A DNA stretch of 64,000 bases from Bog-473 sp963840435 (GTDB lineage Bacteria; Actinomycetota; Acidimicrobiia; Acidimicrobiales; RAAP-2), in NCBI GenBank assembly GCA_963840435.1, contig CAWIYY010000017.1:124001-188000 (forward strand), given 5' to 3'. Position 1 is the stretch's first letter, and every line of letters begins with the position of its first letter. The notes under the pieces are model-generated. The model saw only the letters and a program-made list of their open reading frames with translations, had not been told where the DNA came from and made no database searches. The translations under genes were made by a program, and so were the position numbers. This document shows positions 17,227 through 24,643 of the stretch, in pieces.

Positions 17227-18798
17227 GTGGCGATGCCGGACTACGACGCGATCGTCATTGGAGCGGGACACAACGGATTGACTGCGGCCACCGTCATGGC
17301 CCGGGGCGGCATGCGGGTGCTCTGTGTGGAGAAGAACCACTTCATCGGAGGGATGGCCTCGACGACCGAGCTCATCCGGGGCTATCGCTTCGAGCTCGCC
17401 GGGTCGATCCAGTTCCCCGTGCCCAACGAGGTCTTCGAGGAGCTGGAGCTGGGCTCCTGTCCCATCTACGAGCCGGAGGTCCAGTCGGCCAGCATCGGGA
17501 GCGACGACCAGCCCCCGCTCTTCTTGTACTCGGACCCCGAGCTCTTGCTGGAGCACTTGGGCGAGACGCTCGGGATCGAGGCCGTGCTCGGTATGGCCGA
17601 GGTGGCCGCCTGGGCCGAGGCCCCGGCCCGGGCCATCGGCCGCTTCGACGTACGACGAGGGCCGCGCTCGTTCGACGAGATGTGGGAGTGCGCCTCGAAC
17701 GAGACCGAACGAGAGGCGATCAAGATCGCGCTGTTCGGGAGCGTCATGGACGTGATCGACCGTTACCTGCCGGACAAGTCGAAGCATGCACCGGTCCGCA
17801 GCATGCTGAGCTTTCTCTCGGTGAACTCCACCTTCCGCGGACCCGCCACCCCGGGCAGTGCGCTGTGCCTCGCCTTCGCGCTGGCGTCACCGGGCACGGC
17901 CACGATGTCGAAAGTGCGCGGAGGGTTGGGCACCATGGCGGATCACCTGAGCGCCATGTTCGAGCGGAGCGGGGGCGAGCTCCGCCGCCACGTCAAGGTC
18001 ACCAAGATCGTCGTCGACGGGGGCGCGGTACACGGCGTCGAGTGCAGCGATGGAACCGTTGTCACGGCTCCCGTCGTCGTGTCCAACCTCGACCCGACAG
18101 CGACCTTCGCCCAGCTGATCGACCCGGAGACCTTGCCGGACGCGTTCGCTCGCCGGGTGGCGGCGATCGATCACCGCGCCGCGTACTTCCAGGCCCACTT
18201 CGCGCTGTCCGGCCTGCCCGAGTACCGCAGCCCCTACGAGAAGCTCAACGACACCACGTTCGGTCGCAACGTGACGTTCTTCGGGACGGCGGAGGAGATG
18301 CAGGTCGACTTCGAGGGTTGCGTCCGAGGCCTGGTGCCGCAGTCACCCTCCTTCAACCTTCAGATCCCTTCGCTGGACGATCCGAGCCTGGCTCCCGAAG
18401 GTATGCACGCGGCGAGCAGCTTCGCCTTCTACCTGCCGGTGGCGACCGACCGCGAGTCGCAGAACCGCCTGCGTGACGAGATGGCCGAGCGGATCGTGGC
18501 CAAGATCACCGCAGCGGCTCCCAACTTCCCGGATCTGATCGACCGCCAGCTCAACTACCCGGCCTTCACCTACGAGTTGATGTTCGGCTGCACCGGCGGC
18601 GACTTCACCCATGGCCTCCTCCAGCCAGAGTTCATGGGCCCGTTCCGCCCGGGTCCCCGCGGCTGGCCCGACAACCCGGTGCCGGTCGAGGGCCTCTACC
18701 TCTGCGGTGCCGGATGCCATGGTGGTCCCGGGGTCACGTTCATTCCCGGATACAACTGTGGCTATGCCGTCCTGGAGGCGACCGGCGCCCGGCTGTAG
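17227..18798 (+). CDS. Phytoene-dehydrogenase-like FAD oxidoreductase (PYROXD2-type)
   Basis: The N-terminus DYDAIVIGAGHNGLTAATVMARGG is the dinucleotide-binding GxGxxG fold, followed by CVEKNHFIGGMA. The C-terminus GLYLCGAGCHGGPGVTFIPGYN is the second FAD-contact motif of the CrtI/PYROXD2 family. At 523 residues the length is typical. The substrate is unknown and no carotenoid genes are adjacent. The GTG at 17227 is preferred because GAGGAG (17207-17212) is spaced 14 bp away; an ATG at 17233 is possible. The 3' end overlaps the convergent DUF2834 gene by 37 bp. Confidence 0.82.
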   Translation: MAMPDYDAIVIGAGHNGLTAATVMARGGMRVLCVEKNHFIGGMASTTELIRGYRFELAGSIQFPVPNEVFEELELGSCPIYEPEVQSASIGSDDQPPLFLYSDPELLLEHLGETLGIEAVLGMAEVAAWAEAPARAIGRFDVRRGPRSFDEMWECASNETEREAIKIALFGSVMDVIDRYLPDKSKHAPVRSMLSFLSVNSTFRGPATPGSALCLAFALASPGTATMSKVRGGLGTMADHLSAMFERSGGELRRHVKVTKIVVDGGAVHGVECSDGTVVTAPVVVSNLDPTATFAQLIDPETLPDAFARRVAAIDHRAAYFQAHFALSGLPEYRSPYEKLNDTTFGRNVTFFGTAEEMQVDFEGCVRGLVPQSPSFNLQIPSLDDPSLAPEGMHAASSFAFYLPVATDRESQNRLRDEMAERIVAKITAAAPNFPDLIDRQLNYPAFTYELMFGCTGGDFTHGLLQPEFMGPFRPGPRGWPDNPVPVEGLYLCGAGCHGGPGVTFIPGYNCGYAVLEATGARL

Positions 18799-19229
18799 CG
18801 GAACTGGCGCTCCATGAACGCGAGGAACAGCGCAATGGAGAAGGCCAGGCTGGTGAACAGGCTGATGACAAAGAAGATCCAGGCCCAGTGCAAGCCACGC
18901 CTCCGTCCTTCGACGATCGTCCACAGTGGCATCAGGACCACGTTCACGATGACGTAGTCCTGGGCGGCCGAGTCGGCGGCCCAGTTGGTGAAGAGCATCT
19001 TCGTGTAGTTGATGTAGTTGGCGTTCGGATAGAGATGCGTGTAGCGCACGTTGAAGTACCACCCGAGGACGACGGAACAGACGCCCACCACGTAGTAGGT
19101 GCCTTCGAGGAGGCTCACCGGCCCGGCCCGCCGGCTCCCTTCTCCGCTGAAGAGATGCCAGTTGACCCGGAAGGCCACCGCGGTGGTGGCGATGCCGAGG
19201 ATGCCGAAGATCAGCAGTTGCGAGGTCAT
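18762..19229 (-). CDS. DUF2834 membrane protein
   Basis: The 155-residue protein has four hydrophobic segments, roughly residues 3-21, 42-62, 92-108 and 117-140. The text LLEGTYYVVGVCSVVLGWYFN and LFTNWAADSAAQDYVIVNVVLMPLWTIVEGRR fits the DUF2834 family of small integral membrane proteins with unknown function. The family text FTNWAADSAAQD near the second helix is clear. Its 3' end overlaps the convergent oxidoreductase gene, so the two transcripts would be complementary there. Confidence 0.75.
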   Translation of the reverse strand: MTSQLLIFGILGIATTAVAFRVNWHLFSGEGSRRAGPVSLLEGTYYVVGVCSVVLGWYFNVRYTHLYPNANYINYTKMLFTNWAADSAAQDYVIVNVVLMPLWTIVEGRRRGLHWAWIFFVISLFTSLAFSIALFLAFMERQFRYSRAPVASRTA

Positions 19230-19333
19230 CCGTCCCCCTTGTGTCCGGCCGGGCGCTGCGGGGCCAGCCCGGCGCCGCTCACCCTAAGTCACGGCAGGGG
19301 ACGAGCTCCGGAATCAGGCTCCGGACCGCGTGC

Positions 19334-19678
19334 TCAGAGCAAGTCGAGGACCCGCTCGGGCGGGCGACCGATGACGGCCCGGTTGCCGTGGACGAAGATC
19401 GGCCGCTCCAGGAGGATGGGGTGCTCGACGATCGCGTCGAGCAGCGCTGTCGGCCCCTTCTGGCCCAGGGCGAGGTCGGCGTAGATCCCCTCGCCCGTCC
19501 GCATCATGAGCCTGGGGTCGTCGATCCCGAGCAACTCCATCAGGTGCACGAGATCGGCTCGGGTCGGCGGGACATCGAGATAGCGCACCATCTCCGCCTC
19601 GACGTCGTGCTCGTCCAGGATCGCCTGCGCGCTGCGACACTTCGAGCACGACGGGTTGAAGTAGATCTGCGAGGACAT
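19334..19678 (-). CDS. ArsC-family (thioredoxin-fold) arsenate-reductase-like protein
   Basis: The 114 residues match the glutaredoxin-coupled ArsC fold: IYFNPSCSKCRSAQAIL has the catalytic cysteine in C-S-K-C, YLDVPPTRADL and ALLDAIVEHPILLERPIFV follow, and IGRPPERVLDLL ends it. ArsC enzymes reduce arsenate; close relatives such as YfgD or Spx-like proteins have other roles, and no arsenic genes are adjacent. It lies 9 bp from the CAP-like gene on the same strand, so cotranscription is possible. Confidence 0.85.
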   Translation of the reverse strand: MSSQIYFNPSCSKCRSAQAILDEHDVEAEMVRYLDVPPTRADLVHLMELLGIDDPRLMMRTGEGIYADLALGQKGPTALLDAIVEHPILLERPIFVHGNRAVIGRPPERVLDLL

Positions 19679-19687
19679 CGCGTCACC

Positions 19688-21173
19688 TTACGTGGACGTG
19701 CCGGACGCGGGCAGTGTCGTGACGACTTGGCTCCAGCGGTAGGTGAAGGTGCGGACCGGCGCCGACGCCACGGCCAGGGTGACCGCCATGGAGGTGCCCC
19801 CGTTGTCTCCAGTGTGGGTATCGCTGCTGGTGTTCACGGCCGCCCCCATCACGAGGTTGGCTCCCGAGCCGAAGTCGTCGAGAATGCCCTTGCGGTGTCC
19901 CCAGCAGCCGGGGTCGTCCTGGCGGACACAGTCCAGGTTCCCGCTGTTGTAGCCGTCGTCGTACATCCACCCGTAGACGGCGTCGAGTCCATTCGACGAT
20001 CCACCGGCCCATTCGGCGTCGTCGAGCGCGTAGGCCCGGCCTGGGTCGGGGGGGTCGTTCGCGTCGTCGGCGCCGCGCTGCGCGTTGTGGTCGAGTGCGG
20101 CGGTGAGCCCGACGAACGGCGCCAGGCCCCGATCAACCCGCTCGAGGTTGACGGCCACGAACAGCTGCTCGGGCACGGTGAGGTGGCCGTAGTCGGGAGG
20201 CAACACCATGGGCCGGATGCCCTCGAGAGCATGGGCGCGGTTGACCGCGGCCAGGACGGCGTCGAGGCAGACAGGCGAATCGTCCAGCCCATTGGGTGCG
20301 CAGATCCGCGTGTAGTCGGGTATCGGTTCAATGTTGGTGGACGGATCGGAGATCCCGGTGTCCGACTCGGAAGACGGAATGGCATGGAGCGGCTGGAGCG
20401 TCCCGACGGCCATGGCCGACAGTGCTTGCTTCCAGGTGTACGCGTAGCTGTCGCCGCGGTCCGATGCCACCAGGGCGAGCGTCGCCGCCAGCGAGGACCC
20501 ACCGCGATCACCCTGTGAGGTATCGCCCGAGGGGTCGTACCCCGCTCCCATGACCAGGTGCCCCGAGCCGAACCGGGTCAGGATGATCCGGCGGTCCTGC
20601 CAGCAACCCGAGGTTTGCCCGTTCGTGCATTGCGGCACGCCGCTGTCGGGTCCGTCGAAGTACATCCACTGATAGTCGGCATCGAGACCGTTGTCGACGG
20701 CACCGATCCACTCCTGGCCCACCTCGGCGTACCCGTGGCCTGGTCGGGCGGGAAGCGCAGCGGCTTCGGCCGCCCGTTGGGCCCCTTGATCCAGCGAGGC
20801 GGAAAGCCCGAGGAAGGGGGCCAGTCCGCGATCCACCCGCTCGGCGTCGAGGGCCACGAAGAGCTGCTCGGGGACGCTGAGCTGGGCAAAGTTGGACGGG
20901 AGCATCATGGGCCGCAGACCCCTCGTGTTCCCGAGCTGTATCGATGGCGTCGAGGGTCACCCGCAGGCAGGTGACGGAGGAGTCGGTGCCCAGCGGGGCG
21001 CAGACGTCTGTGTAATTGGGCAGCGGGCGCGACCGACGCGGCCGGAACCGAGAGCCTCCGCGTCGCCGGGGAACCGGCGAGCACGCGGCACAGAGCACCG
21101 CCACCAGGGCAACCGACCCAACGACCCATCGGGACAGACCGGTGCGGCGAATGCTGTTGTCCGTGGCCCCCAT
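19688..21173 (-). CDS. Secreted protein with two CAP-like repeats (frameshifted)
   Basis: An ATG at 21173 starts a basic region and hydrophobic VVGSVALVAVLCAAC, a signal or weak lipoprotein peptide. Two ~200-residue repeats follow, each with (N/D)YT-x-(V/I)CAP, LTVPEQLFVAVNLERVDRGLAPFVGL and GxxSNGLDAxYGWMY-like text, resembling extracellular CAP/SCP domains. The frame breaks in a CCCC run (plus strand 20919-20922). Removing one base restores HEGLRPMMLP in repeat 1, matching LEGIRPMVLP in repeat 2. The rest reads cleanly to the stop. Either a sequence error or a recent mutation. Confidence 0.72.
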
Positions 21174-21252
21174 GAGTTGTTCCAACGTAGCCAGGCCTGC
21201 TTGGTGCGAGGCCTCACCCTGGGGCAGGAGAACGAAGGACTCACCGCGCCCG

Positions 21253-22075
21253 TCAAGGCTCGGAACGCGCCGTTCCGGTCCCGTAGCGCGGTGGTCGCTT
21301 CTCCAAGAAGGCGCTCACCGCTTCTTGCATGTCCCCGGTCATGGAGGAGAGGACCTGCGTCCGGTTCTCGAGGTCGATGCCGGCCTGCAACGAGCCCACC
21401 TCGAGCTGGGACCACATCACCTCCTTGGTCATCCGGATGCCCCAGGGACTATTGGCCGCGATCAGTGCGGCGGTGTCGAGGGCGGCCTCCATCAATTGGT
21501 CGTCGGGCACGACGCGCAGGACGAGCCCGATGCGATCCGCTTCGTCCGACTCGATGATCCGCCCGGTCAGCATGAGCTCCCAGGCCCGCGAGGCGCCGAT
21601 GAGCCGGGGGAGCAGCCAACTCACGCCTATGTCGCACCCCGAGATGCCCAGGCGGACGAAGGCGACGTTGAACCGGGCGGACGCGCCGGCGATGCGGACG
21701 TCGCTGGCCAGGGCAAGGGCCAACCCGCCGCCGGCCGCGGCTCCGTTGACGGCGGCGATCACCGGCTGCGGCATGGCCCGCAGCCGCGGCACCAAGCCGG
21801 CGATGTGCGTCTGGGTGGCGAAGGTGTCCTCGACCCGACCCCGACCGTCCGCGCCCGGTGCAGCTCCGTAGCCGGAGAGATCGATCCCCGCGCAGAATCC
21901 CCGGCCGGCACCCGTCATGATCACGACCCGGCAGGACGTGTCGGTCGCGATGGTTTCGAGCGTCTTCGTGCAGCTCGCCGACGAGCGTCGCGTTCATTGC
22001 GTTCAACCGCTCCGGGCGCTGCAGGGTGATCCGCGTGACGCCCTCGGTGGGTTGATCGACGACGAGTGTGGCCAT
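21253..22075 (-). CDS. Enoyl-CoA hydratase/isomerase family protein (frameshifted)
   Basis: The first 49 residues (ATG 22075, TRITLQRPERLNAMNATLVGELHE) and the rest (VVIMTGAGRGFCAGIDLSGYG, NGAAAGGGLALALASDVRIAG) together form a normal ~273-residue crotonase. They lie in different frames. Removing one base near 21965 (plus-strand CTTC) gives HETLETIATDTSCRVVIMTG, a perfect family junction. The oxyanion-hole glycines (FCAGID and AAAGGG) are intact. It would act on an acyl-CoA in fatty-acid or related degradation. Divergent from the SDR gene. Confidence 0.8.
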
Positions 22076-22344
22076 GGAACGCTCTCCTCTGCTCGGGTGG
22101 TTCATCTTTTCCCAGCCGCTCGGCCGGCGGCGAACCGTCGGGCGGGACGCGGTGCCCGTGCCGGGGTCCCGCCCCACTGGCCGCTCGTGACGTCGTGGGC
22201 GCCCTGACCTCGGCGGCGGCCCGCGACCCCAGGCGCTCGGGAGCTGATACCCCAGGGTGCGGATCCGTCCCGACGACCCATAGTGTCGGGGCGATGACAA
22301 CCAACGCGCGTGCTCTGCCCATCAACGCGACGGAAAGGAGCCCG

Positions 22345-23196
22345 ATGAACCCGTCCGCCACCATGCCGGTCCACGGCAGCGCGGTCGTCACCGGCGCCAG
22401 CCGCGGTATCGGCAGGGCTGTCGCGCTCGAGCTGGCCGCCCGTGGCTTCGCCACGGTCGCCACCATGCGTGACCCAGCTGCGGGGGCGTCCATGGTGGAG
22501 GAGGCCGACGGTTCCCTCGAAGTGCGGCGTCTCGACGTGACCGACCCGTCCACGTTCGCGTTCCCCGGCGACCTGCGGGTCCTGGTCAACAACGCCGGTA
22601 TCGACGTCGACTACCTGCCGGTCGAGCACGCCGAGGTGGACGACTGGCGCCGCCTCTTCGAGACCAATGTGTTCGGCGTGGTGGCCCTGACCGCGGAGGC
22701 CATCCCGCTCTTGCGGGCCAACGCTCCGGGCGTGGTCTGCACGGTGAGTTCGTCCTCGATCTTCGCCTCGGTGCCGTTCTATTCGGCCTACCGGGCCTCG
22801 AAGGCGGCGGTCTCTGCCTTTGACGACAGCCTGCGCACCGAGGTGGCTCCTTTTGGCATCCGCGTCGTCGAGATCCTGCCCGGTCCGGTCGACACGGACA
22901 TGTTCCGGCTGAGTTCGGGCGAGCAGGACGCCGCCCGGTTCGAGCACTACCGCTCGCTGGGCGTCGCGGCAGCCCGGCTGCGCGAGGAGCATGCCGATCC
23001 GCGGGTGGTCGAGCCCGCCGACGCCGCGGTCGCCATCGTCGATGCCATCCTCGAGAGCGACGGCCCCATGCGATACGGCTGCGACCCGGTTTCCTACGAG
23101 TTACTGGAGCTGTGGCGCCAGCATGACGACGAGACGGTTTACGAGCTGACCGGACGTTCTCTGCTCGACGCCGCCTCAGCCGAGAGCGGCGCCTGA
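22345..23196 (+). CDS. Short-chain dehydrogenase/reductase
   Basis: The 283-residue protein has the classical SDR features: TGASRGIGRAVALEL for cofactor binding near residue 14, NNAG in VLVNNAGIDVD, catalytic serine in VCTVSSSSIFAS and YSAYRASKAA with the Tyr-x3-Lys pair. The ATG at 22345 follows AAGGAG by 4 bp. The substrate is unknown. It is divergent from the enoyl-CoA hydratase across a 269-bp spacer, which suggests a shared lipid-related role but does not prove it. Confidence 0.88.
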   Translation: MNPSATMPVHGSAVVTGASRGIGRAVALELAARGFATVATMRDPAAGASMVEEADGSLEVRRLDVTDPSTFAFPGDLRVLVNNAGIDVDYLPVEHAEVDDWRRLFETNVFGVVALTAEAIPLLRANAPGVVCTVSSSSIFASVPFYSAYRASKAAVSAFDDSLRTEVAPFGIRVVEILPGPVDTDMFRLSSGEQDAARFEHYRSLGVAAARLREEHADPRVVEPADAAVAIVDAILESDGPMRYGCDPVSYELLELWRQHDDETVYELTGRSLLDAASAESGA

Positions 23197-23331
23197 TCCT
23201 GCCTCGCCCGCTTGGCGAGTCGTCGATCGGGTCAAAGATCGATTCGAGGCCTGGCCACTGGCGCCACAGAGTGTCCTGCACGCAGCGACCGAACCCGGCG
23301 CGCTACGTTCGGTGGCCCGGCAGAAAGGCCC

Positions 23332-23919
23332 GTGTTGCAGTTCGACGTCATCATCGCCGTCTTCCCGATCATCTTCCTGGGCGAGCTCCCGGACAAGACC
23401 ATGTTCGCCTCTCTCGTGTTGTCGACCCGGGGGCGCCCGCTCCAGGTCTGGCTGGGCGCCGCTGCGGCATTCGCCGTCCACGTCGTGATCGCGGTGACGA
23501 TCGGCGTCGCGCTCTTCCACCTCCTGCCGCACCGCGCCCTCGAGATCATCGTCGCCGTGATGTTCGCGGTCGGGGGCCTGCTCGCCCTGCGCGAAGCGCT
23601 CAAGGAGCGGTCGGAAGAGGAGTTGGTGGAGAAGGAGGTGGCGTCACACCGACAGGTGGCCGTGACGGCGTTCTTAGTGATCTTCTTGGCCGAGTGGGGC
23701 GATCTGACCCAGATCCTCACCGCCAACCTGGCCGCCCACTACCACGACCCCCTCTCGGTCGCCGTAGGCGCCGTGCTAGCGCTGTGGGCCGTGGCGGGCC
23801 TCGCCGTGGTCAGCGGTCAGAGTCTGCTGCGGCTCGTGAACATCTCCACCGTGCGCATCGTCACCGCTGTCGTGCTGTTCGCGCTGGCCGGGTACGCGAC
23901 CTTCGAAGCGACCCGCTGA
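23332..23919 (+). CDS. GDT1/TMEM165 (UPF0016) family cation transporter
   Basis: The 195-residue protein has six membrane segments and both copies of the family signature: GELPDKTMFAS near residue 17 and AEWGDLTQILTA near residue 120. Family members move Mn2+ or Ca2+, with the acidic residues of these motifs forming the transport site; the first copy has ELPDK where ELGDK is usual. The start is GTG 23332 (or TTG 23335) after AGAAAGG. It lies 135 bp after the SDR gene on the same strand. Confidence 0.85.
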   Translation: MLQFDVIIAVFPIIFLGELPDKTMFASLVLSTRGRPLQVWLGAAAAFAVHVVIAVTIGVALFHLLPHRALEIIVAVMFAVGGLLALREALKERSEEELVEKEVASHRQVAVTAFLVIFLAEWGDLTQILTANLAAHYHDPLSVAVGAVLALWAVAGLAVVSGQSLLRLVNISTVRIVTAVVLFALAGYATFEATR

Positions 23920-23974
23920 ACCCAAGACCAAGACGCCGCGGACCGACACGCTCCGCAAGCGGGACCGCCGCCGA

Positions 23975-24499
23975 TCAGTCGCGGGTGAGAGGTGCCGCCC
24001 CGCCTCGGGGTGCAGCCGCACGATCGCGGCGGGCCTTGCTGGCCACCAGGAGCTCGGCCGATTTGGCCTCGAGAAAGGTCCAGGTGTCGCGGATCTCGCG
24101 CAGACGGTCGTTCGCTTGGTCTGCGGCGGCCACGACGGCCTTGTCCGCTACCTGACGGATCTCGTTGAAGGCGCGGAAACGCTGCTGGAGCACGAGCTCC
24201 CACCCGCCGGTGTTGAGCCGGTAGAAGATGCGCCGATCGCCGGGCCGGCTGACCCGCTGGACCAGGCCCATCTCGCCCAGATAGCGCAGGGAGGTCGAGA
24301 CGGAACCAGCGGAGAGCCCGAGCTCGTTCTGGACGTCGACCGCGGTCTGGTCCGCCGGCTCGCAGACGACCATCCAGCCGAGGACCCGCATGAGGGCACG
24401 GGGCGCCCCGTGGACCAGGACCATTCCACCCATGTCCTCCACGAAGCCTCGACGCCAGTCCGAGTCATTGGAGGGTGGAGGGAAGTCGGCTGCAGTCAC
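23975..24499 (-). CDS. GbsR/MarR-family transcriptional regulator
   Basis: This 174-residue winged-helix protein has RALMRVLGWMVVCEPADQTAVDVQNELGLSAGSVSTSLRYLGEMGLVQRVSRPGDRRIFYRL as the DNA-binding domain and a C-terminal helical tail for dimerisation. The layout matches GbsR-type regulators, which control osmolyte or transport genes. The tail is basic. It is convergent with the GDT1 gene. An inverted repeat CGGTGA-N5-TCACCG sits directly upstream and is a likely autoregulatory site. Confidence 0.85.
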   Translation of the reverse strand: MTAADFPPPSNDSDWRRGFVEDMGGMVLVHGAPRALMRVLGWMVVCEPADQTAVDVQNELGLSAGSVSTSLRYLGEMGLVQRVSRPGDRRIFYRLNTGGWELVLQQRFRAFNEIRQVADKAVVAAADQANDRLREIRDTWTFLEAKSAELLVASKARRDRAAAPRGGAAPLTRD

Positions 24500-24512
24500 G
24501 GCCTTCAGTATC

Positions 24513-24529
24513 CGGTGAAAGAGTCACCG
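24513..24529. promoter_or_regulatory. Inverted repeat CGGTGA-N5-TCACCG upstream of GbsR/MarR gene
   Basis: CGGTGA (24513-24518) and TCACCG (24524-24529) are perfect inverted arms with half-site centres 11 bp apart, located 14-30 bp upstream of the regulator's start. This is the size expected for a winged-helix dimer site. Confidence 0.5.
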
Positions 24530-24643
24530 AGCGTAGGGCACAAGGTCCCCATTTGCGCTGCCGGCAGGCCTGGGGCGGAGTCTTTGCGCACGACTGCGAC
24601 AGGCAGGGGCGCATGCCGGGAGCGGCCCACGGCCGCAGCGGGC

